A stretch of DNA of 64,000 nucleotides from Omphiscola glabra (lineage: Eukaryota > Mollusca > Gastropoda > Lymnaeidae). How positions within the stretch are numbered: the first letter of the stretch is position 1; each line of letters starts with the position of its first letter. Position numbers and translations under genes: made by a program. The notes under the pieces were generated by a model that was not told the origin of the DNA, made no database searches, and saw only the letters and a program-made list of their open reading frames with translations. This document shows positions 11,901-20,741 of the stretch, piece after piece. The DNA lies in the NCBI GenBank assembly GCA_964017045.1, contig OZ024807.1:13455941-13519940 (forward strand). The letters run 5' to 3'.

Positions 11901-14046
11901 GCATCACGGTACTTTGAATTTGCCCAAGAGCCTTCGACACCCTCAGTATCTGCACTCCCCTCCCCTAACACTATTCAGTTTGATAGTGCGGGGTTGAATC
12001 TAAAGGTATGCCAAAAAATTACTCTGGGGCCACCACAACCTGGGTGAATTCAGTTTATGAACGGCACTTGGCGTCATGTCTCCTCAGATGTTTAAAAAAT
12101 TCATCCCCCCCGATCAACAGAAATACTGAATTCAGGCACACTCGAAAATGCACCGCTTGATTTTGAAATAATCATAAATGTTCTGGGGAGGTGACACCAC
12201 AGACCCTTTTAACGCACTCCTTTACACGATACAAACTCTGCTGTTATCAGAAAGCGCTGGGCCTACAAATAATTGAAAATTAGCACCTGGGCGGGCCACC
12301 CCATTCGCCCCATTTCTACTCCCCTGGTAGATGTGTAGCTAGAGGGTTTAGCGACATGGAACAAGATTCGATCTACTTCTCCCCTCAATGCTGAAACCTA
12401 TTATTTGTATCCATTAAATACCGCCAAAACCTATTTTTACACCCCCACTAGTCTGGCGCCCGGGAACATCAGTCAGCTCTGCCCCCATCAGCTACGCATC
12501 TGGTCACCGATACTGTTCCCTCCCCCCAAAAATCTGAAATGCCCCCTCTCCCCGAGGGAAATTTTCTGAAAGAAACAATACATACAACAAGTGATATTGT
12601 GTGTAATCTTTGTTTGAACGTTTTTGCTGCACTCGCTTAGATTTGTTTTTATATCTGAATCTGTAGCCATGACCTGGTGAAGGTTTCAAAGACTAAACCT
12701 ACGTACCAACAAAGGAAAACAACAACAAAATGTACACACAACTCAATGGAAACGGATCGAACATTTTAAAAAGGCGAACACGCATATAAAAATCACCATT
12801 CTAAAAAAATTCCATACGCGAAACACAGACGAACCAAGCTCATGAGAAATTGTTCAGTCATGCGTAAACAATCCAATCCACAACCCGATCGGGTATCACA
12901 GTAATAGATTTCCAAGCCCCCCCCCCCAACCCCTTCCCACACAAAAAACTACATTGTACTATACCTCTTAACTGTCCCTTCGAGGTCATTCGCCCCGTTA
13001 TAGGCCGTGAGAATTTTCACCAACTCAAAATTCGTCTTCAGCGGGAACTCCTGACCCGTCAAGTTAATAAAGTACTTCCATTTTTTGTGGCTCCACAAGA
13101 GCTTCATGCATATGATCTCCGGCTCCAGCACGCTGAACTCTCCCCACTTCACGTCGACGAGGTCAGAGGTTAAAAACACGTTATCGAAGCATCCGGAGAT
13201 GCTCCTCATGGTCTTCAGGAACTCCTTCTCTGATTTTCTGTCGACGTGGATGCAGTAAGAGTTCTGAGGCCTGTAGATCGCGCGCAGCAAACGTTCGACC
13301 ATCTCGATATCTTTGAACGTCACAATGGAATACGCGATCGGGAAGTCGGATTCTTCTCGGGTCAAAGGGCACGTGACGTATCCCCGCGAGGTTTTGAAGC
13401 CTTCACAATTCTGCGTGAGGCTGAGGTAATACTCGTTCGGCAAGAGTTCTCTGTTCATTGTTTTGGTGACGTTCAATGCTGTGTTCATCGCGGACTGATC
13501 TCCGAGGATTACTTTCTCACAGCTGACGCCGGGGACTTTATACATGGCGGCGAGTTTATCCAGAGAAGTTTGGCAGCTGTTCGGCTGCGAATCTGCATTG
13601 TTTTCAACGTTACTATGACTATGACGCGACCTCTCAACTTTCTGCTCAGCGGATTGCTTCAACGAACCGCTTTTATCAGATGTCCCATTAGTTTGTGTAC
13701 GGTCTAATTTAGATAAGATGTTGAGTAACATTGGATTAGGCTGAGACTGGGAATATGTGAGACCTAGAGTCCTCGATATGTTTGTCAGAACCCTCATCGC
13801 CGGTATCACGTGCGCCATGTCGATGCCTTCTTTGCGCAGCAGATCGGAATTTTCCGTTTCTAAATTTTGCAAAAGCTCTCGAAAATCTGGACCGGCCGTA
13901 GGTATATAAGTGGGTGTTCTCAGCGTGAAGCCGGCCAACAGGATGGCTGTGACCGAGATGCAGCATCCGGCCATTAGGCGGTGCCTACGAAACATCAATG
14001 CTATCGTAGACTTGCGCTCTTTTGTGCGCTCCTCTATAAACTTCAT
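2742..14046 (-). CDS. Beta-1,6-N-acetylglucosaminyltransferase, GCNT/Branch family (five coding exons)
   Basis: Spliced gene: join of 14046-12965, 7837-7754, 4392-4253, 3386-3255 and 2932-2742 on the minus strand, 1629 nt, 542 residues plus TAG. The family transfers GlcNAc in beta-1,6 linkage onto O-glycan cores (mucin core 2/4 branching) in the Golgi lumen. Seen: a short basic cytosolic tail, one hydrophobic segment at residues ~24-42 (type II anchor), a low-complexity stem to ~160, then the Branch domain (Pfam PF02485 as known) from ~237 to 535. Family-like motifs are IAYSIVTFKD, CIHVDRKSE, WGEFSVLEPE, FINLTGQEFPLKT, NGANDLEGTVKR, PVKGSVHI, DFVDYIL, GVPDETFFATL, LFANKFYL and NTRDE. All four junctions are GT-AG and in phase. 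Introns are 5127, 3361, 866 and 322 nt and full of transposon relics. It ends FVKDQVT, like family C-termini. Which core structure it branches cannot be told from sequence. No other gene is adjacent. Confidence 0.9.
3255..3386 (-). CDS. GCNT coding exon 4
   Basis: A 132-nt exon, acceptor …ttacag|GTGACC and donor TCTACAG|GTATGT. It encodes residues 437-479, starting DPETESSDS and including FLTRFKNWG, PCAGHHVRGICIL. The C-x-GHHVRGICI part matches the family segment just before the LFANKF block. The phase is 1 on entry and 1 on exit, matching its neighbours. A 15-bp minisatellite (3492-3811) lies immediately upstream in the intron. Confidence 0.9.
3492..3811. repeat. 15-bp minisatellite, ~21 copies (GCNT intron)
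   Basis: The unit is about GATACGTGAACAAGA with variants. It lies in the intron between exons 3 and 4. Overlapping minus-strand frames give spurious repetitive ORFs (V-H-V-S-C-S-R type). Confidence 0.95.
3882..4192. repeat. 182-bp-offset direct duplication (GCNT intron)
   Basis: About 130 bp starting CAATCCTAGTACTTTTCATA at 3882 recur at 4064, nearly identical. Between and after them are short GCGCTATATAAGACCACTGAGC pieces also found at 7500-7720. Confidence 0.85.
4253..4392 (-). CDS. GCNT coding exon 3
   Basis: A 140-nt exon, acceptor ttgtacag|AGAC and donor TACAAAG|GTTTGT. It encodes residues 390-435: DFVDYILHND, then GVPDETFFATLNHNPQLG. The PDE-x-F/Y-x-ATL motif is a hallmark of GCNT enzymes (human GCNT1 has a comparable SPDE block, from general family knowledge). 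It starts with the third base of Arg389 and ends with the first base of Gly436. The alternative acceptor two bases on would break the frame. Confidence 0.9.
4560..4700. other. Intron stretch, possible dispersed repeat fragment
   Basis: Between exon 3 and the foldback element. GC content is higher than its surroundings (CTCGCCGTCCACCCATCGAG). I see no coding frame with family resemblance. It is likely an old repeat. Confidence 0.25.
4885..5272. mobile_element. MITE-like element with ~40-bp terminal inverted repeats
   Basis: The left arm has GGACTACGATTAGTC then TTGTTTTGTCACGTGATACGT. The right arm is the inverse complement (ACGTATCACGTGACAAAACAA…GACTAATCGTAGTCC). The core is 388 bp with no ORF. 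No clear target-site duplication, so the superfamily is not assigned. It is inside GCNT intron 2. Confidence 0.65.
5521..5583. other. 12-bp perfect inverted repeat (hairpin)
   Basis: ATATCGCACCAA at 5521-5532 is complementary to TTGGTGCGATAT at 5572-5583, with a 39-bp loop. Otherwise nothing is recognised in 5280-5945. Confidence 0.5.
5948..6125 (+). mobile_element. SINE-like element with TAA-repeat tail, copy 1
   Basis: Begins about GCTGGGTGCTGTCCA and ends CCCTAGGCTGGGGTACTGCG CTATATAA-AAGCACC followed by (TAA)n. The same start and end bracket 7386-7735, and the tail resembles 54485-54560. No ORF. A tailed, non-autonomous retroelement is the likeliest reading. Confidence 0.5.
6136..6310 (+). 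mobile_element. Possible tRNA-derived SINE head
   Basis: GGGTGGCCAAGTGATCTAAA resembles a tRNA A-box region, and GGAATTCAATCCCCAG about 35 bp on resembles a B box (GGTTCGAATCC-like, degraded). It follows directly on a TAA tail. It does not fold as a functional tRNA and has no proper acceptor stem. Confidence 0.35.
7013..7250 (+). repeat. Dispersed repeat family D2, copy 1
   Basis: Shares blocks in the same order with 7855-8110 and partly 59545-59690: GGAA-TGAGCGAAA, GAAGCC-TCTT, AGCGAACAAACAACAGT, AACAATATAAAAT, and then GGCTCAGCTTAACTG. Class unknown. Confidence 0.5.
7386..7735 (+). mobile_element. SINE-like element, copy 2, with tandemly amplified tail
   Basis: Starts GCTGGGTGCCGTCCA as in copy 1. 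Its 3' part GAGCCCACCGCGCTATATAA GACCACT (27 bp) is repeated about six times in tandem (7500-7720) before a final TAATAATAAATAATAAT tail. This is a clear case of a SINE tail expanding into a short minisatellite, next to GCNT exon 2. Confidence 0.55.
7754..7837 (-). CDS. GCNT coding exon 2 (84 nt, small internal exon)
   Basis: A small exon with acceptor ttctacag|GGC and donor AACAG|GTACAG. It contributes G, 27 codons and AG. Its translation begins ANNNRW, runs through SPPPRGLRPVKGSVHITVN, and restores the family segment that would otherwise be missing between GTVKR and DFVDYIL. Arg361 (AG|G) and Arg389 (AG|A) are split across its two junctions. It sits between two copies of a dispersed AT-rich repeat (7013-7250 and 7855-8110). 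Confidence 0.85.
7855..8110 (+). repeat. Dispersed repeat family D2, copy 2, with G16 tract
   Basis: Homologous to 7013-7250. It contains a 16-base G run (7889-7904) located as in the copy at 59545. Confidence 0.5.
8840..9230 (+). pseudogene. RTE/jockey-type non-LTR retrotransposon 3' remnant
   Basis: Degenerate plus-strand coding remnant of the C-terminal part of a LINE reverse transcriptase (TNHELYSLFQDPTIVTE, then WKEVVRQ-KALHG-like) with several frameshifts and stops. It is the same family as 44564-45480, in the opposite orientation. It is followed by about two copies of the ~57-bp unit with GGGCTATAGCGCCA. It lies in GCNT intron 1. Confidence 0.7.
9738..9812 (+). mobile_element. Half-element related to the 299-bp foldback family
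   Basis: Repeats of the GGAAATTTGATCGAACGG type (GATCCAACGGAAGTTTG, then AAATTTGTTCCACGG) resemble one arm of the elements at 31418 and 52156. The other arm is not evident. Confidence 0.35.
10115..10345. repeat. ~31-bp degenerate minisatellite, ~8 copies
   Basis: The unit is AATGCAGTCATATGAGAAT plus a T run of variable length. It is moderately diverged. Confidence 0.7.
10365..10530 (+). repeat. Dispersed repeat family D1, copy 2 (truncated)
   Basis: Shares the C-rich start and CTGTATTAATATTG-like blocks with 1812-2072 and 38908-39147. It lacks the terminal CTCF-like sequence. Confidence 0.4.
10690..11162 (+). pseudogene. LINE 3' end: reverse transcriptase C-terminus plus 3' tail
   Basis: The open frame to 11040 encodes QLHWLPVRAIIEYKIATLCY, CLHDLAPSYLQALM and ending FKTNLKTHLFRKHLLG, the classic C-terminus of non-LTR retrotransposon ORF2 proteins. 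The 3' UTR GTACCCCGCTTCGAGC leads to a (TTA)n tail at ~11140-11160. It is 5'-truncated at ~10690, as is usual for target-primed insertion. Intact over 117 codons, so fairly young. In GCNT intron 1. Confidence 0.85.
11453..11478. repeat. (AT)n microsatellite
   Basis: A short run of AT dinucleotides. Confidence 0.95.
11511..12502 (-). mobile_element. hAT-like non-autonomous element, copy 1
   Basis: Reverse-orientation copy of the element at 30878-32158. Shared blocks in inverted order are GGGCGCCAGACTAGT-like, the TGAAATCAAG…GAATTCA segment, CCCTCAAGGGCGCCACAA, and CATTCTTGCATTTTGAATTTATCA. The right end GCTACGCATCTG and left end CAGAGCCGTCGCT are degenerate inverted termini of CAGAGGCGTAGCT type. 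No matching 8-bp target duplication remains. Lies in GCNT intron 1. Confidence 0.65.
12503..12964. other. 5' end of GCNT intron 1, unannotated sequence
   Basis: Holds a C11 tract at 12917-12927 and the donor site. I see no coding or repeat signal otherwise. Confidence 0.4.
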
Positions 14047-14058
14047 ATTGGAGCCAAC
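12965..14058 (-). CDS. GCNT coding exon 1 (residues 1-360 plus two bases of 361)
   Basis: The first coding exon carries the ATG at 14046-14044, preceded by a splice acceptor (…cccatag) whose exon begins at 14058. A non-coding 5' exon therefore lies upstream, beyond 14058, and I could not locate it. The exon encodes the cytosolic tail, transmembrane anchor (LMAGCCISVTAILLAGF), a Ser/Asn-rich stem with possible N-glycosylation sites at N89 (NIS) and N192 (NVT), and the first half of the catalytic domain including HVDRKSE and the NLTGQEFPLKT block. Cysteines at about 158, 176, 214, 226, 265, 286 and 313 fit a disulfide-rich Golgi enzyme. The donor is AAGAG|GTATAG, so the exon ends in phase 2 (AG of an Arg codon). 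The open frame runs a few codons into the intron, but those residues are not coding. Confidence 0.92.
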
Positions 14059-14128
14059 CTATGGGAATAAAACACCAGCAAAAATTAATTTATTTTCAAT
14101 AACTTAAAAAGCTTTGTGCTAGGCTTCA

Positions 14129-14610
14129 TTATGAATAAATCTGTATTTCTATATATTTTTACTAACATATGAATAAATCTGTATTTCTATATATTTTTAC
14201 TAACATTTGAATGAATCTGTATTTCTATATATTTTACTAACATATGAATAAATCTGTATTTCTATATATTTTTACTAACATATGAATAAATCTGTATTTC
14301 TATATATTTTTACTGACATATGAATGAATCTGTATTTCTATATATTTTTACTAACATATGAATGAATCTTTATTTCTATATATTTTTAATAACATATGAA
14401 TAAATCTGTATTTCTATATATTTTTAGTAACATATGAATGAATCTGTATTTCTATATATTTTAACTAACATATGAATGAATCTTTATTTCTATATATTTT
14501 TACTGACATATGAATGAATCTTTATTTCTATATATTTTTACTAACATATGAATGAATCTTTATTTCTATATATTTTTACTGACATATGAATGAATCTGTA
14601 TTTGTATACA
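14129..14610. repeat. 38-bp minisatellite, ~12.6 copies
   Basis: The unit contains ATGAATAAATCTGTATTTCT followed by ATATATTTTTACTAACAT. It starts ~70 bp upstream of the GCNT coding-exon acceptor. Confidence 0.95.
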
Positions 14611-16189
14611 CTTTGTCAACTATAGACCAATCAAAAATAAATTTCGTTCAGTCAGCTGTTTCAAACAAACAGACACACACACACACGCAATAAATCGTTC
14701 TCGTTAAGATTTTGTTGATGAGCCGCGTCATGTTGTTTAAAACGTGGTAGCGTTGTTTAAAACGAAGTCGCGTTGTTTAAAACGTAGTCGCGTTGTTTAA
14801 AACGTGGTCACGTTGTTTAAAACGTTAGGACAGATGTCAGTAGAGAACAGAAACAAGATCCGCACAAGAAATGAGATTATGATAAAAATCGAAGAGATTT
14901 TTAGGAAGTTTTTCCATTCAAATCTTGACGAAGTTTATAATTTAAAATTTAGCACCAAGTGAAGAATCCCCTCTTTCGAACGCAACGTGTGTTCTATTTC
15001 TCCTTTATTTGACATAACATTTTTGCCTGGTGATAACAGATTTGAGAAAAGAGAGCTGTATCCAAAGATTTTACAGAGGCTAGAATTTAACTAAACACAA
15101 CGTGCAGTGTTCTTCCCTTCCAGGATACCGTTGTTAGTTTAGTTAATTTCTACTTCAACTGAGGTGAACTTCTCAGGAGGCCTGGTATTTTATTGTAATG
15201 CGATATAACGTCAGTGGCGGAGCCAGAATAAAACCATAAATGGGGCAGGAAAGTGAGAATATGAGCGTTGAGCAACGCATCGCAACGGCGCGCCCTCAGT
15301 AAGGCTCATGTAGATAGGTCAGCTCAAGCTTGCACGTCCTTGTTGGTCCTAATCTCATCTACCGAAGTTTTCTTAACTCTTCGTGTGGTGGTGGGAGAAG
15401 TTTGTGAGTAAGATGTAGAAAAAAAAAATCATAACTAAAAACAATTATAAACTAAACCGGAGGTTTCACAGCAAAAGCTAAGGAAAAGGAATTAAGAAAA
15501 GTATTTTTTTTGGCACGCCTCTGATATTGGCTTTATAAACCCCCCCCCCCCCCCCATTAAAAAATAAATAAATCACAAACACAAATCACACACTAAAAAA
15601 ATTCATCTGTTCTCAAACGTTTTAAAATCTGAGATATTTGACATGTTAATCTTGAGCAAACACATCGCTCATGATGGAGGGCTGAGATTAATCCACAACA
15701 CAAAAAAACCCTGATTAATTAATGCGTACTATTTACCTGTTTCAACAAGGTCAACACTTTGTTTGATGAAGTATTCGAATGATACGAACGGGCACCTTGA
15801 TAGAATGCCGAAAAAGGCCACACACACACACACAACCAAAGTCGCCCACTCAAGCAAATAACATTTCTAAATGTAGTCCATAAAAAAATAGAATAGCTTA
15901 CTTTAGATTTTTTAAATAAATAGTATATTTTTTTAATGTAAAAAAAATAAAATATTATAAAATATTTAAAAGGCACAGTCAAAGTGATCTTCGTAGTATT
16001 CGCAATTTATTATAATCGATATCACCGCCTTTGTTGTTGTGTATCGACTGTGATGAATGAATTTTCTTTGTTAAACTCACGTTTAATAAATCACATTTAT
16101 GTTTTATTACCATTTTTTTTTTTTTGCGTGTCAAAATTGTTTTCTAACACACAGGCTTCTGGATCAAGAAAACTGTTTGAAAATCCAAT
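14611..16189. other. Non-coding stretch upstream of the GCNT first coding exon
   Basis: Includes four ~19-bp CGTTGTTTAAAACG-type units (14730-14825) and a C16 tract (15540-15555). A 5' non-coding exon of the GCNT gene should lie here or further on, but no boundary is certain. Confidence 0.4.
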
Positions 16190-16592
16190 ATAATGTAATA
16201 TTTATTGATCTCATATCTAACATCATATATTATGGATTGGTCTCAAATCCAGATTCATGTAATATGGGTCGATCTAATATCCAGCATCATGTAATATGGA
16301 TTGATCTCATTTCCAGCATTAAGTAATATAAATTGACCTCATATCCAGAATTAAGTAATATAAATTGACCTCATATCCAGCATTAAGTAATATAAATTGA
16401 TCTCATTTCCAGCATTAAGTAATATAAATTGACCTCATATCCAGCATTAAGTAATATAAATTGACCTCATATCCAGAATTAAGTAATATAAACTGATCTC
16501 ATATCCAGCATTAAGTAATATAAATTGATCTCATATCCAGCATTAAGTAATATAAATTGATCTCATATCCAGCATCAAGTAATATAAATTGA
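16190..16592. repeat. 32-bp minisatellite, ~12 copies
   Basis: The unit is built on GATCTCATATCCAGCATTAA plus GTAATATAAATT. Early copies (before ~16310) are more diverged. Confidence 0.95.
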
Positions 16593-16610
16593 TATCCTGC
16601 CGGTCAAGCA

Positions 16611-17302
16611 TCGTATTACCCTCACCAGTGTCGGCTCACATCGTATTACCCTCACAAGTGTCGGCTCACATCGTATTACCCTCACAAGTGTCGGCTCACA
16701 TCGTATTACCCTCACCAGTGTCGGCTCACATCGTATTACCCTCACAAGTGTCGGCTCACATCGTATTACCCTCACCAGTGTCGGCTCACATCGTATTACC
16801 CTCACCAGTGTCGGCTCACATCGTATTACTCTCACCAGTGTCAGCTCACATCGTATTACCCTCACCAGTGTCGGCTCACATCGTATTACCCTCACGAGTG
16901 TCGGCTCACATCGTATTACTCTCACCAGTGTCGGCTCACATCGTATTACCCTCACCAGTGTCGGCTCACATCGTATTACTCTCACTAGTGTCGGCTCACA
17001 TCGTATTACCTCACGAGTGTCGGCTCACATCGTATTACCCTCACCAGTGTCGGCTCACATCGTATTACTCTCACAAGTGTCGGCTCACATCGTATTACTC
17101 TCACCAGTGTCGGCTCACATCGTATTACTCTCACCAGTGTCGGCTCACATCGTATTACCCTCACCAGTGTCGGCTCACATCGTATTACCCTCACGAGTGT
17201 CGGCTCACATCGTATTACCCTCACTAGTGTCGGCTCACATCGTATTACCCTCACCAGTGTCGGCTCACATCGTACTACCCTCACCAGTGTCGGCTCACAT
17301 CG
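16611..17302. repeat. 30-bp minisatellite, ~23 copies
   Basis: The unit is TCGTATTACCCTCACCAGTG plus TCGGCTCACA. Thirty is ten codons, so several frames on both strands stay open. One C deletion near 17010 shifts every frame. A protein is not supported. Confidence 0.97.
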
Positions 17303-18360
17303 ACTCGCAAGGAACGCCGCAAGTCACGTGAATGGGTGGGGAAGCAGAGGGCGGGGTCATGAGGTTTAGAAGTGTGTCGAGAAATAGGTAATATGGATTG
17401 ATCTCATACCCATCTGACTGGATTGACCGCTGGCCACACACTAGACTTGGGATACAAAGCCCCAAATGTGATTTTAAAAAAAATTGTTAACAGTGTGACT
17501 TAGTGTGTGTGTGTAAATAAGGAAAAATAAAAAAAGGGGGGGGGGGAGTTCTTTGTGGTGACACTGAGTTGGCCAATCACTGTCCTAGGTCATCAAGGCC
17601 TATTTTTGCTATTAAAATAAGCAAATAAGTAATGGTAATCCTTTCAAAAAAAAAAAGGTTTAAAATTGGAAATAGCTATGCTAAATTCACTATTATTAAA
17701 CAAATCGATAAACAAAATTCATTTATTTAAATTCAATTCATTAAAATATGGTAAAACTATCCACCTCTCCCCTTAAAGGTATAGCCCTCTACACCTCTTC
17801 TTGGTATGACGCTCCACAACCCCGCCCCCTATTTTTCTTTTGTTTTGTGTTTCCATGGATGAAGACACATAAATACATTAGATTTCTTATTATGGAATAG
17901 TTTCGAACCGTCCGTAGATTTCACTTTTTCGTAAAAACGAACAGCAATTTATTCGTCTTGAAAATAACGTAAGAAAAGTTTCTGTTGCTCAACGGTAACA
18001 AAATCACTTGACAGTAATTAGTCATGTATTACAACAACGAAAAAAAATGTTGGCATGTTTTACGACTGTCCTTGTTCCAGCATTCACACCCTGAGGGGAA
18101 AATGGTCGATAAATAACAGACAACCAAAAAAATGAGGGGTTGAGGGAAACCGGATCTGGATCTTAGTGTGGGACATTTTTTTCCCAGGTTTTCGAGAAAT
18201 ATTGTATGGATATTTTTCTCAACACTCAAAGCATGTAATGTCTTGTTAAAGCTAGTCGACAAAACTATTGTTACATGCCACCCCCACACACCCACATAAC
18301 ACATACAAAGGTAAGATCACACAAGAATATATTGATTTACAATGCAAATGTTTTACCGTA
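17303..18360. other. Non-coding stretch between arrays
   Basis: A G11 tract at 17536-17546 and AT-rich sequence. No gene recognised. Confidence 0.4.
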
Positions 18361-18858
18361 ACTTTGTACGGTAAATCTATTTGATTCAGGCTATTTATCA
18401 CAGAGTTACAAAAACTTGGTACTGAAAATCTATTTGATTCAGGCTATTTATCACAGAGTTACAAAAACTTGGTACTGTAAATCTATTTGATTCAGGCTAT
18501 TATCACAGAGTTACAAAAACTTGGTTCGGTAAATCTATATTATTTAGACTCATTTATCACAGAGCTGTCGCTAATCACACAAAAAACGTGGTTCGGTAAA
18601 TCTATTTTATTTAGACTCATTTATCACAGAGATATAGCTAATCACACAAAAAACGTGGTTCGGTAAATCTATTTTATTTAGACTCATTTATCACAGAGCT
18701 TTAGCTAATCACACAAAAACTTTGTTGGGTAAATCTATTTTATTTAGACTCATTTATCACAGAGCTGTAGCTAATCACACAAAAAACTTTGTTGGGTAAA
18801 TCTATTTTATTTAGACTCATTTATCACAGAGCTGTAGCTAATCACACAAAAAACTTGG
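18361..18858. repeat. ~57-62-bp minisatellite, 8 copies in two subtypes
   Basis: The first three copies carry ATTTGATTCAGGCTATTTAT. The next five carry ATTTTATTTAGACTCATTTA and a longer GCTAATCACACAAAAAA segment. The two blocks look like successive expansions of diverged parents. Confidence 0.9.
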
Positions 18859-19610
18859 ATCACAGATAAAATGTCTGTGCGCCTCATGGCTTTCCCAAAG
18901 TTCCAAATTTATTATGACTTGTTTATTGTTGTCAAGTGTATTGGTTAATATTGAAATGTTGAAATTTCCAACACAACCGACAAGGTTATGCCTGTTAAAT
19001 TGAGTATGTGCATAAAACTCCAATTACAAATACAAATATTGAAATGTATCTGTCTTTATTAACCAAGAACAAATAAATGCAATGCCTAAAATCTAATATA
19101 AAGTTTACAAATTGTATCAATACATTACAAGGGACGCTTGTTAAAAACAAAATGGAAATGGATTTTGATGTGCTGGACTTGCTGAGTATGCCCCAGCACA
19201 CAATGCATACTTAGATTTGTAAGTCTTTGTTAACCGTTGGCTTAGCGAATCCACGCAAGGGGGAAGAGCTGTCTCTTATCATTAGTTTGCATAAGGCGGA
19301 ATCAAGAGCCTTCGGATCAGTGACGGGTGAAGACAAATATAAATTTGTTTAGGTTTCCGTGGATGCAAAAAACAAAAAAAATCCACCCATGCATGGATGC
19401 TGCCCTCACCCACGTGGTCCATCAACCTATTTCCTAAACCGTATCAACTCTCCACCGTTTAACCACCCACTGAAATACATATCTACATTTTCTACCTCAA
19501 GCCTTCCTTACTGAACGTACTTAAAGCAATGTACGCAAATCTTGTGGTAATTAAAATAATAAAGATATATATCTTCCATTCAGCGTTCTGCACAAAAACC
19601 ATCAACTACA
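18859..19610. other. Non-coding stretch between arrays
   Basis: No long ORF with recognisable content and no obvious repeat. Confidence 0.35.
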
Positions 19611-20340
19611 TCCACATCATCAGCAACACCAATGGCCTCAACAATATCTACAACATCAGCAACACCCACATCATCAGCAACACCAATGGCATCAACAATA
19701 TCTACAACATCAACAACACCCCCATCATCAGCAATACCAATGGCATCAACAATATCTACAACATCAACAACACACACATCATCAGCAACACCAATGGCAT
19801 CAACAATATCTACAACATCAACAACACCCACATCATCAGAAACACCAACGGCATCAACAATATCTACAACATCAACAACACCCACATCATCAGCAACACC
19901 AACGGCATCAACAATATCTACAACATCAACAACACCCACATCATCAGCAACACCAACGGCATCAACAAAATCAAAAACATCCACTTCATCAGCAACACCA
20001 ACGGCATCAACAATATCTACAACATCAACAACACCCACATCATCAGCAACACCAACGGCATCAACAAAATCAACAACACTCACATCATCAGCAACACCAA
20101 CGGCATCAACAATATCTACAACATAAACAACACCCACATCATCAGCAACACCAACGGCATCAACAATATCTACAACATCAACAACACCCACATCATCAGC
20201 AACACGAACGGCATCAACAAAATCAACAACACCCACATCATCAGCAACACCAACGGCATCAACAAAATCAACAACATCAACAACACCCACATCATCAGCA
20301 ACACCAACGGCATCAACAATATCAACAGCAAGAACAACAA
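19611..20340. repeat. 54-bp minisatellite, ~13 copies
   Basis: The unit contains ATCAACAATATCTACAACAT and CACATCATCAGCAACACCAA. Fifty-four is 18 codons, so three long ORFs overlap (Ser/Thr-rich, Asn/Ile-rich, Val/Asp-rich on the minus strand). A repeat artefact is likeliest. Some copies are shortened by ~9-27 bp. Confidence 0.93.
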
Positions 20341-20450
20341 CAACAATAACAATACCGACATCAACAACATAAATGTTAATACAAAAAAAAATATTTTAAA
20401 ACATGATATGAAACATCTAACTGACAAACACCGATAATCATTTCATCCAA

Positions 20451-20657
20451 TTGTTGTGTCGCAATGTGATTCCCACCATCCTTTGTGAAAAATGCGGGAA
20501 AGCCTGCGTAGGGGAGATAGGTCGCCGCCTTGGAGATCGTTTTAAAGAACACATTGACAACATAAATAAATACGCCTTCTTGTCCCGTTCGGAAGCGGTG
20601 TCAGCATTGCTAAACCACGATGGGATATTAGACGTTGTAGTTACTGGCATAATGTGA
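20451..20657 (+). pseudogene. Penelope-like retroelement GIY-YIG endonuclease fragment
   Basis: In frame: LCEKCGKACVGEIGRRLGDR followed by FKEHIDNI and ending VVVTGIM. The C-x2-C-x-K-x-YVGETGRRLGDRF-EH pattern is the C-terminal GIY-YIG nuclease domain of Penelope-like elements. Here the Tyr of the second motif is Cys (ACVG instead of AYVG), so it may be inactive. The reverse transcriptase part is absent. It is wedged between the 54-bp and 21-bp arrays. Confidence 0.75.
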
Positions 20658-20741
20658 GCGATGAGTTCAGCTGATAGAATTTATTCCGCAAACAAATACA
20701 TCGAAAGATTTGTTTCGTGGACTCCATTTAATCTACTTCAC

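Noticed and set aside
19529..20437. 302-residue Asn/Ile-rich ORF and overlapping Ser/Thr-rich and Val/Asp-rich ORFs
   Set aside because: They are three readings of the same 54-bp tandem repeat on both strands. No signal peptide, domain or non-repeat body supports a gene.
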